A stretch of 64,000 nucleotides of DNA from Bathynomus jamesi. Lineage: Eukaryota > Arthropoda > Malacostraca > Isopoda > Cirolanidae. Positions 1 through 10,680 of the stretch are shown here, in pieces. Location of the stretch: positions 885,001 to 949,000 of the forward strand of contig JAJOZX010000087.1 of NCBI GenBank assembly GCA_023014485.1, given 5' to 3'. Made by a program: the position numbers and the translations under genes. Positions within the stretch are counted from its first letter, which is position 1. Each line of letters opens with the position of its first letter. The notes beneath the pieces were generated by a model. It made no database searches. It was not told where the DNA came from and worked only from the letters and a program-made list of their open reading frames with translations.

Positions 1-207
1 AATGTTGCCAGAGTGAAATAAAACTGAAGCATTATTCCAGTCAATACAGTGGGATAACTCTGACAAATGGACAAAAAGGGCACTGGACAACTGTCCTGTT
101 CTAACGGAATATTGATGCTGTTTTATACGTGTGTGCAAATCCTTTCCCGTCTGACCTATGTAAAAGGAATCACATTGTTTACAACCAATTTTATAGATTA
201 TACATTC
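1..207 (-). pseudogene. Penelope-like element fragment (GIY-YIG endonuclease part)
   Basis: Nearly identical to 40510-40705, the left arm of the Penelope palindrome. Read on the minus strand it encodes part of a GIY-YIG endonuclease, with the YIGQTGKD segment and the C-x2-C pair (CKQC) typical of Penelope-like elements. It is cut by the window start on one side and diverges from the other copies near base 207. No reverse transcriptase part remains here. Confidence 0.85.
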
Positions 208-240
208 GGACAAATGGGACGGTAATGCCTTCACAATTTA

Positions 241-575
241 GGGTGGAGCGAAAAATACTTTTTTTCTAGTATGAAGTTCTAATAGTGATTAAAAGTTGCA
301 TTTAGTGGACGAAATATGCCTGCCAAAATATGAGTTCATTTGTTTAAAATTTTCAGCTGCCACCAGGTGGCTAAAGTTAACACAATTTTGTGTAAAAAGG
401 AAAAAAATGCTTCTAATTTAGGTTTCTCAAACTATTATAAAATTTTATCTTAGAATTATCTAATAGGTTGATTAAGATTCTTAAATGATAGGAATTCGTT
501 TTGTAAAAATGTCTTTTCATATGCTTAATATCTTCAGCTGCCACAAGAGAGCTGAAGTTAACACAATTTAGAGTA
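241..575 (+). repeat. Left TIR of element A
   Basis: Inverted match to 3411-3732. It contains two copies, 180 bp apart, of a subterminal motif that begins with CAGCTGCCAC and runs into GTTAACACAATTT. The outer copy holds a perfect palindrome GCCACC-A-GGTGGC (359-371). The inner copy is bracketed by TTCAGC and GCTGAA (533-556). Such spaced palindromes are good candidates for transposase binding sites. Confidence 0.85.
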
Positions 576-978
576 ACTGAGTCATGTTGAGACTACACTG
601 AATGTTGTGGGGGAGGGTTTGGGGAGGGTTGTGGGGGAAGGTTTTGGTGAGAAGGAATTTCTTTCTGTGAGACATTAGAACAGTGTGTTAACACTTGTCT
701 TCTTAGGTAGTAGGCCTAGTCGCTCAGTTGATCGGAGAGATTTTTAATATGATCGGAATATTATAAAACTTTATTTTAAAGTGATTTATATAGAGATAAT
801 ATTGATTTTATTATAAAATGCTTGTTATAATGTATTATATAATTTTAGTTTATTTATATAATATATTATATATTTATATATATATTTATATACTTATAAA
901 ATATATTATATATATTAATTATATAATGTTTTGATGTTACAGGATATTTTGTGATTGTGAATTTTTCTTAAAAATATT

Positions 979-3228
979 ATGGCATCAAATACTAAATATA
1001 AACATTTCACTAGAGAACATATGAAGTGTGCCATATTTGAAGTACCTTGTGAGATGAGTGATATGCAACTACCAACTTATAACTGCATTATGAAAAATTA
1101 CCTGTTCACAAACATTTAGTGAAGGAGCAGATGAATAACAAGGAGCCTTCATTTTCTGAAATATCAGAGGCAGTTTCCAAAAAGGTAGAAAATATTTGGA
1201 AGAAGGCCTCTTTGCCAATAGTTTCACATACACGCGTTTTACAGATGATGCGAGTGTACCATGATAAATACAGGTCCTTATTAAAGCCATACAAGTCACG
1301 CAAGGATCAGCCTAAGTACAAAAATCAGCTTGAAGAATTTGAAAACTCTTCAAAATGCACTTTGTTTGACATCTACACCTGCAAATGTAAGGAGTTTAGG
1401 AGATGCTCATGTGAAAAGAGTAAGAAAGTCCCTCCAAAAGAGCAGGATTTTTTTAAATGACCAACGAACACGCAGAATAATGGTGATAGGAAGCATTGAC
1501 ATAACACACACAAGACGATTACAAGCAAGAGAACATCGAAAGGAAATGGAAAAAGCACGTCTGGAATCCTCACAAACAACTAGTGCTGCTATAACCAATA
1601 CGTCCAACTTACAAATCGAAACAGAGACAAGTGAACTTCAACAACTAGAAGAGATATCTGAAGATAATGAGGAAGATACAACCTCGACTCAATATGTAAT
1701 ATCAGAACAACAGATGCGTGAGCCACTGCCTTCATTAGCAATTACTTGTGATAGATTTAAAATGTCGGACAGAGCTGGGGCTGCTATTGCTTCTGCAGTA
1801 TTGGCAGATCTTAAAATTGTTACTCCCGAAGACAAAGGGAATATTATAGACAGAAGTAAGCTAAGACGTGAATGACAAAAACAGAGAAAGGAACTACAAC
1901 AGATAGGAGAGCCAAAAACCATGCGGGGATTATACTTTGATGGCAGAAAGGATAAAACAATGATTCAATTCCAGGAGAGTGATGGCTCTAACCACCAAAG
2001 AACCAAACGCGAAGAGCATATCAGCATAATATCTGAACCACACTCTCTGTACTTTGCACATGTGACACCTTCCAGTGGCAAAGCTAAATACATTTGCACA
2101 GCGCTAGTGAATTGCTTGAAAGAAAGGAATGTTGATATAGGGAACATCGTTGCAGTTGGCTGTGATTCGACAGTGGTTAACACTGGTAGTATTGGAGGCA
2201 CAATAAGATTACTGGAAGAAGCCTTTAATAAGCCATTGCAGTGGCTGATATGCCTTTTACACCTTAATGAACTTCCATTGCGCCATCTGTTTCATCACTT
2301 GGATGGTACCACTACTGGACCAAGAGCATTTTCAGGAGAAATTGGCCGAGCACTTTCAGACTGTGAAAAGCTTCCCATAGTTAACTTCAAACCCATTGAA
2401 ATTCAAGAGGACATGTGTGAAGTTGATGTAGATGACATAAGTACTGACCAGAAATACCTTCTTGAAATTCACAAGGCTATATCAAGTGTAACATTCTCAA
2501 AGACTCTTAGTCATAAGAGTCAAGGCAATATATCACATTCAAGGTGGCTCACCACAGCAAACAGGACTTTGCGGTTATATGCAAGCACAGAGAATCCTTC
2601 AGGCAATTTACAAGAATTAGCTACTTTCATTGTTAGGGTATACGCACCGATGTGGTTTCAGATAAAGCGTAAACCATTATGCCAATATGGTGCTAAACAT
2701 ATGTGGCATATGATTGCAAGAAGCCGGTATCTCCGTGAAGAGCTTAGGAGAGTACATGACTCAGTCATTCAGCGAAATGCATATTACGCAAATCAAGAAA
2801 ACATTCTCATTGCAATGATAGCTGATGAAAGGGAGCATGTGCGTCAGTTGGGATTTAGGAGTATCATAAAAGCAAGGGCATGCATTCAAGAAACAGATGT
2901 TATCAGGTATTTTAAGGTGCCAGAAATAAATTTTTATGCCAAAGACTATACAGATCTCATTATGTGGCAAGATTTTCAGGTAGCAGAACCACCGATAACC
3001 AAAGGAGTTTCTCTTGATGATATTGAATCATGCATCAAACATGGTACTACTCTTCATTCATAATTATTTCAGTTTCCATGTCATACACAAGCCGTAGAGA
3101 GATGCGTCAAGCTCGTTACAGACGCTGCTGGATCAGTCTGCGGACCTACAAACAGAGACGGTTGGATTCGTGCTACATTAGAATCAAGGAAAAAACAGCC
3201 AAAATTTGACACAAAAGCAAATTACTAA
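979..3228 (+). pseudogene. Element A transposase-like gene, broken
   Basis: The likely start is ATG at 979 (MASNTKYKHF). Motifs in order are a charged N-terminal region, a short Cys-rich patch (CKCKEFRRCSC, about 1390-1420), GCDSTVVNTG (a D-S-T-x2-N-T-G RNase H-fold signature), ICLLHLNELPLRHLF (C-x2-H), SRWLT, VIQRNAYYA, and a C-terminal PCHTQAVERCVKLVT block after base 3063. The frame is broken near 1120, again in a T run at about 1448-1454, and by in-frame stops at 1873-1875 and 3061-3063. Homology to the gene at 61958-63927 continues through both stops, so these are lesions within one gene. I recognise the family only as a widespread uncharacterised arthropod/cnidarian transposase-like group. 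Confidence 0.8.
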
Positions 3229-3410
3229 ATAGTCTTCAGCAAGAACCCTTTCTAGAGGGAGGTTGGTTGGGGAAAGGGTGGTAACTCCGCTAAGGCACGA
3301 AATAACGTTTCTTAACTGTCTCAAGCCAGTATAAAGGAGGAGAGACATCCTAATTTATTACTGTTCCCTTTTTCAAGTAAATACAGAATCATACTTAATT
3401 GTCATTTTTA

Positions 3411-3732
3411 AGTTAACTTCAGCCCTCTTGTGGCAGCTGAAGATATTAAGCATATAAAAAGGCATTTTTACAAAACGAATTCTTATCATTTATGAATCTT
3501 AATCAAACTATTAGATAATTCTAAGATAAACTTTTATAATAGTTTGATAAACCTAAAATAGAAGCATTTTTTCTTTTTTACTCAAAATTGTGTTAAGGTT
3601 AGCCCCCTGGTGGCAGCTGAAAATATTAAACAAATGAACTCATATTTTGGCAGATATATATCGTCCACTAAATGCAACTTTTAATCACTATTAGAACTTC
3701 ATACTAGAAAAAAAGTATTTTTCGCTCCACCC
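3411..3732 (-). repeat. Right TIR of element A
   Basis: Inverse of 241-575 with scattered substitutions and small indels. It keeps both subterminal palindromic motifs at about 181 bp spacing (TTCAGC...GCTGAA at 3418-3441, and GCCCCCTGGTGGC near 3602). Confidence 0.85.
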
Positions 3733-3734
3733 TA

Positions 3735-4259
3735 CAAGTTCACATACTTACATAGCAAAAGACTCAATAACAAGAAAATTTTATGCTTTATTGGCAGAAT
3801 GGAAGTGTATGGTAAATCTTGATAGATAATGCAAAATAGCGGAGTTATGTACACTTGGTTTGAAGATATAGGGGCAAAGAGAGAAAAGTGCATGGAGATT
3901 ATCTGTTGTAAGCTAAAAAAACATGTTTACAAATACAGTACATACAGTTAGGATATTCAGCTAAGATTACACACTCACATAACTCCACATAATTACATAT
4001 AGGTATTCAACTAAGATTATATCTTCATATTTATTTGGATATTAGACGCTGAATATAATTAAATATTATATAATTAAAATGTCGAAATATTAATTACCTT
4101 GATTACTGAGTATCTTAACAACCTTAGATGCCTTGACCTTGTTCATATTTGGTTTTATTTTACCGGCTATTATTATTTTTTGTTTTGCTGTATAGAAGTA
4201 TAGATTAATTCAATGGAGACAATCGTATACAGGAATATAGTTTAATTTTTTTACGGAAA
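3735..4259. other. AT-rich stretch, no gene seen
   Basis: No coding frame, inverted repeat or tandem array was recognised. A loose repetition of 'ttcagctaagatta' occurs near 3956-4020. The Penelope sequence left of element A does not resume here. Confidence 0.5.
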
Positions 4260-6500
4260 CCAGACAGGAGATACAGAGTTATGGCGTGTATGATTTGATG
4301 ATTTTGTCTTTCAGTTTCCTTTGGAAGATTTTTAATGTCCTAGATTGTTTTATCTCTTGATCAAATGAATTCTAGAGGTTTGGACCAGTTGAGGATAAGG
4401 ATCTAGTCGCACAATCTAGAGTATAATTCGGTTTTCTGATATACGTGTCTGATTGTCTTGCGTTAAAGCGATGTTGTGTTTGCGAAGCTAATATTTTGTT
4501 TTGGATGATTTCTGCAGTAATATTATAAACGATTTGATACATATATGAGGCAATGTTTAGTTTGCAGATTTTTCCTAGTTTTAGAATTTTTAACTCGTGG
4601 AGCATTAGCTCTGTACTGCCATTATTCTTCTTCGATTTATAGATTTTCCTAATTAATCTTTTTTATATGACTACCAATGTCTGTAGCGAAAACTGATTTG
4701 TGCTTTCGTAAGCACTAATTCAGTGTTGTAGGTGTGGGTACCGTATATGGATCGAAGAACCTGTTTTGGGAGTGCTGCACCACTATGCACCAGCTTTGGT
4801 AATTATGAATGAGACCTTGGCTAATTTGTTGCATAGATCTTCGGTGTGCTCTTTGAATGAGAGGTTTGAATCGATGGTAATTCCCAGAAGTTTGGTCGAT
4901 TCCACTCGCTGAACAGCACTGAATTTATGTGTAGGTTTAAAGGGAACAACGATTTCTTTTTTTTTGGTGATAACTATATAAGGTGCTGTTTTAATATTTA
5001 AGGAGAGTTCGTTGGCATTAAGCCATACATAAACACTTTGGAGTTCATTGTTGGTGGTCCTTTGGAGTGGTAGTGAGTCTTTTTGTGAAGTTATGATTAA
5101 AGTTTCATCGGCATACTACTAGCAGGATGAGTTATTTAGTGACCTATGGAAGTCGTTTATATAAAGGAGGAACAGGATAGGTGTCATAATGCTCCTTTGG
5201 GGTACCCCGTGGGAGATGCGTCTTGTCTGTGAGGTAAAAGAGTTCTGTGCATAAATTGTGTCCTGTTAGCCAAGTATGAGTTGAACCATCTTAAGAGTAG
5301 TCCTCTGAAGCCGTAGTGTTCGAGGTTTTTTTAAGTTTGTCACGAGGAACTGTATCAAAGGCCACAACTAGATCAAATAAGATAATTATTGAAGTTTTTT
5401 GTAGTTGAGATTGCTATAAAGTTCCTCTAATATTGGGGTTATTGCATCATTTGTCGTGTGTTTACTTAAAAAGCTAAACTGTTGTTTGTGTATGATTTTG
5501 TGTTTGAATATGAATTTCATTATTTGATTTTATATTACTCTCTCGTATAATTTACTGACGGTTGGGAGGATAAAAATAGGTCTGTAGTTTGAGGGGACAG
5601 TTTTATCACCCGATTTATAGATATGCTCTGCCTTTTTTAGGGCGTCTGGGAAGATACCATTTTGAATGAATAGGTTTATGAGCTTTGAAAGAGTGAACGT
5701 AATTAAGTTTGCGCTCTCTTTGTGAATTCTGTGTGAGATTGTGTCAAGCGTCAACTTTTAGTTTTAATTGTTTTATGGCTGTCATTAGATCGTGTGTCGT
5801 AGTTGGGGAAAGAAAGAAAGAATGTGGTAACGGAGGGTCTAGGTACATATCGAAAGACCGCACCGTGGGTGGTATTTTAGAAGCAAGGTTGGCTCCCACT
5901 TCGGTAAAATAATGGTTGAAAGCATTTAAAATAGTTATTTTGTCCATTATGGGCTCATTATTTACTAATTGCTTTTCCGGGACAGAGGGTTTTGTTATTT
6001 TTTTATTAATCGCTTTATTAATGAGGTTCCAGTATTGTTTGGGATTGCCTTTGTATTTTTCGAATTAATGTTTATGGTAATTAGCTTTAGCGTTGTGTAT
6101 TAATGAATTAAGTCTGTTTCTATAGTGAGTGTAGACTTCCTTTGGAATTAGGCTTTCCTTCCCATTTTTATATAGTTTGTGTTTTTATTTAATAGATATC
6201 TTTAGACCTGGGGTCAACCATGGATCGTTGATTCGAACAGTAGGAATGTTATTTTCATTGAAAGGGCAGGATTCATTAAAAGCATGACAAAGGATTCCTG
6301 GAACTTTTCAAATTTGGTGTTTATATCTGTATGCGGGTTGTTAATGAAATCAAAATCTGTTTCGCCAGACTTCGTTTTGAACTTATTAAGCTGATTATGC
6401 CTTGTTTTCCTGAATTTAATATTTGTCTACTTTAGGGCGTTTGCCGTTGTTTTGTATGTGACGTAATTTGGAAGGTGGTCAGTTATGCCTCCAAGGAGTA
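4260..6500 (-). pseudogene. Degraded non-LTR retrotransposon (LINE-G), RT region
   Basis: On the minus strand the order is the pre-RT segment (MDKITILNAFNHYF, about 5947), the fingers motif SNYRPIFILPTVSKLYERVI (about 5540), the GVPQ block with LLYINDF (about 5190), the catalytic box, and the C-terminal region to about 4300. The catalytic box reads YADE rather than YADD, preceded by two stops, so the element cannot encode a working reverse transcriptase. The pattern fits the CR1/Jockey group. The endonuclease part is missing or unrecognisable. Confidence 0.75.
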
Positions 6501-6603
6501 TCCCTGCGTCCTGTATATATTGTGGAGATATAAGGGTAACAATTTAATAAGGATGAGGAGACAAAATTATAAGGGGAGCTCATTGGCATTATGCATAGAA
6601 TAC

Positions 6604-7210
6604 AGGGTGTACACAAATTATCTTTACAACTTCTCTCTCAAATAAAAATATTAAGAAACGAGGTACACATACCGTTTTGGCGCCACCTGTGAGAAAAGTA
6701 ATAAAGTTTTACATAATCTCAAACACATTCAACATGGGCACCATTTGTCACACGTAAGACGTTCAAACGGTATTTTATCTCCATCCATGTACGCTGCAAC
6801 ATTTCAACGTCAACTCTTGCAACAGCAGCAACAATTCTGGTCTTTAAATCGTCGATGTTGGCCACTGGAGTTGTGAACACGCAGTCTTTTACATAACCCC
6901 GTAGAAAAAAGTCACAGGGTGTTATGTCTGGTGATCTGGCCGTCAAAGAGATGGGTCCCCAACGGCCAATCCACCGATTTGGGAAATGCATGGTAAGGGA
7001 ATTTCGTACCAAGAAGCTCCAATGTGGTGGTGCGCCATCTTGCTGGAAAAACACATAAGGCTGCAGTTCCTCCAACTGTGGATAGACGTAGTTCTCAAGC
7101 ATATCCAGATAACTGGTGGTTGTTACTGCTGTCTCAGCGAAGAAATGAGGGCCAATCACACGATCGTGTAACAAGCCACACCAGACATTAACTTTTGGAC
7201 TGTCTCTTAT
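6604..7210 (-). pseudogene. DD41D mariner transposase, 5'-truncated
   Basis: The minus strand encodes the C-terminal half of a mariner-type transposase: VWCGLLHDRVIGP, FFQQDGAPPH with the second catalytic Asp, FPNRWIGRWGP, and RSPDITPCDFFLRG with the third. I count 41 residues between these two aspartates, as in the DD41D (rosa-type) mariners. The N-terminal helix-turn-helix and first Asp are absent. The 3' end is the terminal CAGGGTGTACAC at 6604, preceded by TA. The frame runs directly into the tandem repeat at 7201-7310. Confidence 0.85.
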
Positions 7211-7310
7211 GTATTTGAGTAACACCCTAATGTCTCTAATGTGTTCGAGTAACACCCTAATGTCTCTAATGTGTTCGAGTAACACCCTAATGTCTCTAAT
7301 GTGTTCGAGT
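7201..7310. repeat. 30-bp tandem repeat, ~3.5 copies
   Basis: The unit begins gtgttcgagt and ends tgtctctaat, with copies starting at 7211, 7241, 7271 and 7301. As the period is 30 bp it stays in frame with the mariner reading frame and adds a 10-residue repeat (LLEHIRDIRV) in front of the transposase remnant. Confidence 0.9.
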
Positions 7311-7479
7311 ATTAATTAATGTTGTTTTAAGGCATATTTAAAATAAAAACGTGTAAATTATAATTACGAGTACATTGAATTCAAATTCTTTTGTAGTATC
7401 ATACTGAAAGTTCTGTACAGGGTTTCCATCTCATTTACCTGGAATCATTGAAGAAAATGCTAATTACTGTTTTTGTATT

Positions 7480-7871
7480 TATTTCTTCTTCTTCTTTCTC
7501 TTCGCCCGTTCCCGCCTCTATGCGGGGTCGGCGTTTCTGACCAGCCTCCTCCACACAGCCCGGTCCTGGGCTTCTTCCCCCGACAAACCCTTCTCCCTGA
7601 AATCGTCCCTCACCTTCTCCATCCACCTTCGCTTCGGTCTGCCTCTCTTTCTCCTGCCATGCACCTCCATATTCATCGTTCTCTTACCCACATAATCTTC
7701 GTCCTCTCTCATCACATGTCCATACCATTTCAGTCTACTTTCTTGTATCTTCCTCGAGATTTCTCCAACCTTTGTTGTGCCCCTTATCCTTTCATTCCTT
7801 ACTCTATCCAACCTTGTCACTCCGCACATCCATCTCAGCATTCTCATCTCCGTTACATCTAGTGGGAGCAT
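7480..7871 (-). pseudogene. RTE-type LINE, 3' fragment
   Basis: The minus-strand peptide has the C-terminal motifs EMRMLRWMCGVTRLDRVRN, LKWYGHVMRED and RGRPKRRWMEKVRDDFREKG, which I recognise from RTE-type non-LTR retrotransposons. Only the last ~117 residues remain. The fragment ends at about 7480 in a TTC/GAA-rich simple tract, as expected for an RTE 3' end. The sequence is visibly more GC-rich than its surroundings. Confidence 0.8.
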
Positions 7872-8182
7872 AAAATGTTTCTGAGCAAGGACGAACGCGT
7901 GAAAAATCGTTATAATGTGTGGTTCGTGTGATCAAAAGCTGCTAATGAGGGCTTTTCATGAGGGAAATCAAGGTCAAGGACCAATTACTCGAAAATGTGC
8001 TTTGAAGTTGTTTTCAAAATAAGGTAAATTTCAATCAGCTTCCACCAGATTCTTTCACAAAATTTATTAAGAAACTTAAGGTCAGTATGTAATTTAATGC
8101 ATTCGTGAGAAATTGTCTCCAAACTCCTAAAAGAACTTCTCGCACATTAAGAAGTTTTCTTCAAATTTTTTTTTTTAAATAT

Positions 8183-8185
<3 letters not shown>
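7872..8185. other. No gene seen
   Basis: AT-rich sequence with a T run before the (TA)n tract. The open frames across 8105-8446 are low-complexity products of the microsatellite. Confidence 0.5.
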
Positions 8186-8252
<67 letters not shown>

Positions 8253-8268
8253 CTTACTTACTTACTTT
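8186..8268. repeat. (TA)n microsatellite followed by (TTAC)n
   Basis: About 65 bp of TA repeats run directly into four TTAC units, which abut the 3' end of the LINE fragment to the right. A tetranucleotide tail is a common 3' terminus of such LINEs. Confidence 0.9.
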
Positions 8269-8850
8269 TGTTGAGTTTGAACGACGGTTCAGGATCGACC
8301 TGCGGTCGACCCCTCTGCAGCATCCCGCCTCATTTGCGGGACTTGGTGAAGGAGGGAATTGCTCTCTGAGCGCCTCCTGCCCTCGTAGCCAGCCACGCAT
8401 GGTTGGTCAGGGACTTTGCACAAGAATCTGTCCAGCTGGTTCTTGAAGTTATTCAGGTTGGTGTGCTGGAGATTCCTCACTTCTTTTGGAAGGACATTGA
8501 AAAGCTTTGGGCCCCGTATTCTGAGGGTATTTTCCATCCTCGTTTTCATGGCTCCTTGTCCCACCGCAGCTGGGACCGTACAAAATCTGCCTCTTCTCTC
8601 ATTCCAGTTTGTTTCTATTTCATTTCTGAGGTTAGGGACAGAGCCCTCAAGTATGTTCCATATGTATATTATTGTGTACCGCTCTCGCCTTCTTTCAAGA
8701 GAGTAGAGTTCCAGGGATTGCAGTCGAGACCAGTAGTCTTCACCTGCAGTTTCCTCTATCTTAGACGTAAAAGTCTTTTGTATAGCTTCAATGCTCGCAA
8801 TGTCTTTTTTTCTGTGTGGGCTTGTGAGTACTGAGCAATACTCAATTATT
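8269..8850 (-). pseudogene. 3' fragment of a LINE related to LINE-D/E
   Basis: Minus-strand translation shows RRGRFCTVPAAVGQGAMK, then LRIRGPKLFNVLPKEVRNL, then PDQPCVAGYEGRRRSESN, the C-terminal signature shared with LINE-D (19492-21448), LINE-E and LINE-F. Only the region after the palm domain is present. Confidence 0.75.
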
Positions 8851-8872
8851 GATAGGACTAGACTCTTCCATA

Positions 8873-8923
8873 ATATATGAGCGAAACACTACAATATACA
8901 GTGTATATATATATATATGTATA

Positions 8924-8976
<53 letters not shown>

Positions 8977-9008
8977 CACTGTATATTGTAATGTTTCGCT
9001 CATATATT
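8873..9008. repeat. Inverted repeat around a (TA)n core
   Basis: Left arm ATATATGAGCGAAACACTAC with AATATACAGTGT is mirrored on the right with two or three differences. The loop is a TA microsatellite, so the arms could pair as a long hairpin. No coding capacity. Confidence 0.85.
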
Positions 9009-9021
9009 TCAGGCGTCTTCA

Positions 9022-9022
9022 G

Positions 9023-9068
<46 letters not shown>
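9022..9068. repeat. (CA)n microsatellite
   Basis: About 46 bp of CA repeats immediately right of the hairpin repeat. Confidence 0.95.
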
Positions 9069-9073
<5 letters not shown>

Positions 9074-9439
9074 AGTCAAAAAAATTTAAACTATTACACT
9101 CCACCTCAGAGCACTTAGGCATAACGATAAACATCGTCGTACAAAATTTCATCTATCTGAGATATTTTTGGTAAAAAGATAGAAAGAATAAAACAAAATT
9201 TAGTAAAGAATTCATTCTCTTTATTCTTGATTGAAAGAAAATCCTAAAAGAACTTTTTATCAAAATATTGAAGGACAGGACCTGGAAATAATTTCATTAT
9301 ATACTTCCAATCCAAAATTGTTGGACAAATTAATAAAGAAAATAAGGTACAAAAAGAAATGAGAGTATTAAACACCACATTTTGACCAAAGATAATCAGA
9401 AACTGTTAGGAAGAAGCTAAAAACCTCAACGTATATCGA
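9069..9439. other. No gene seen
   Basis: AT-rich, without recognisable motifs. It may include the 5' untranslated region of the Ingi-like LINE, whose exact 5' end I could not place. Confidence 0.4.
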
Positions 9440-9588
9440 CAGTTAGCAGCTGACGACGAAGCTTCTAACAGTGGCTGTATCCTCCAGCGCGGGACACCTC
9501 AACGCGAAGAAGAGGCGACGTCAAACCGAAACATCAGCGCGTTGGTGGCCAAACTTCCTCAAATCTCCGTGCAGCGGGCTGTCTACAG

Positions 9589-10680
9589 TTGGCCAGACTG
9601 GCAGTCGACGGCCTGTTGCGTGGCACGGTCAGAGTGCCGATCGGCTCCCGGGGCCGGACATATACCAGCGTGTTATGTTTTTCATTTACGGGGAGCAAAT
9701 GCGTGTTCCCAGGACTATTCTTACTCTCCGGCGACATTAAGACTAATCCAGGACACACTACAACTTACACATGTCACCATACACATAGACATAGACACAA
9801 TAGCACCATGAGACACATACAGAAGTATATTAAAATATTACAGTACACCGTAGATGGCCTCACAAACAAAATCATGCAACTTAGGGAATTCGTACACAAA
9901 CAAAATATTCACATAGCACTTATACATAGGCTGACCATATTTCCTTGAGACAAAAACGGGACATTGGGATGGCAAAAAAGGGACGGGGGTTATGTAATAT
10001 TCTGTATTCATGAAAAAGTAAGTATATAAACCGGGACAAAATTGACATTTTTATTAAAACGACGGGACGGCCAGGAAATATAAAACAAAAGGTACTTTCC
10101 CGTTCAAAACGGTACGTATGGTCAGCCTACTTATACAAGAAACAAAACTACAACGCACACACAAAACACCCAACATCCCTGACTTCACGGCGATCCGTCA
10201 AGAACGTACTGTGGGTCACGGGGGTGGACTCATCACTTACATACGTAAAAGCATTAGCTACACTGAGGCCAACAAAAATATTACAAACATAATCCAAGCA
10301 GATAACATGATAGAAATACAGGCAGTTAACATTAAAACACGCGCAAAACACAACACCACACTCATCAACATTTATATCCCACCAGATAGTTTACCTCAGG
10401 TGCTAGCCAATTACAATCCACAGTTACACAATCTGGCCTCTCTCACTAATGTCATCTTAGGAGGAGACTTCAACGGTAAAGACACTAGTTGGTACCTGCA
10501 CAACCAAAGCAACAACAGAGGCGCCAACATAACCACACAACTAAACAGCCTCTTCATTCTTAACAATACAGAAGAATATACACACATACCACATCAAGCA
10601 GGATACTCAAACTCCTCCCCAGACATAACGTTCTGTTCCACCTCACTAGCAACACATACACACTGGAGAACAGAAAAATA
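9589..10680 (+). pseudogene. Ingi-like LINE: N-terminus with 2A-like motif and AP endonuclease
   Basis: The N-terminal segment contains LLSGDIKTNPGH (9721-9756), very close to the 2A ribosome-skipping motif D-V/I-E-x-N-P-G-P but with Lys for Glu and His for the last Pro. After removal of the 203-bp MITE at 9927-10129 the frame joins into IALIQETKL, the first endonuclease motif. Then follow GGGLITYIRKSI, GGDFNGKDTSW, SSPDITF and, after a stop near 10680, SSDHLPI. All endonuclease catalytic blocks are recognisable. Confidence 0.75.
9927..10129. mobile_element. hAT-type MITE, 203 bp
   Basis: The ends are TAGGCTGACCATA and its inverse. The flanking 8 bp CTTATACA are exactly duplicated (9919-9926 and 10130-10137). 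Removing the insert and one duplicate rejoins the LINE endonuclease frame. An 8-bp duplication fits the hAT superfamily. Confidence 0.9.

Larger units (their letters stand above)
241..3732 (+). mobile_element. Element A: DNA transposon with long TIRs
   Basis: The two ends are inverted copies of each other for about 330 bp and the body carries a broken RNase H-type transposase gene. Outermost bases are GGGTGGAGCG on the left and the inverse on the right. A TA lies immediately outside each end (239-240 and 3733-3734), compatible with a TA target duplication, though two bases are weak evidence. Total length is about 3.5 kb. The superfamily was not identified: the gene has a C-x2-H motif after the second Asp, which is shared by hAT and several other cut-and-paste groups. 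Confidence 0.85.

Noticed and set aside
7473..7862. 129-codon plus-strand frame
   Set aside because: Antisense shadow of the RTE C-terminal peptide, which has a recognisable family signature on the minus strand.
8105..9118. Open frames rich in YIYI or HTHT
   Set aside because: They are translations of (TA)n and (CA)n microsatellites; no protein family.
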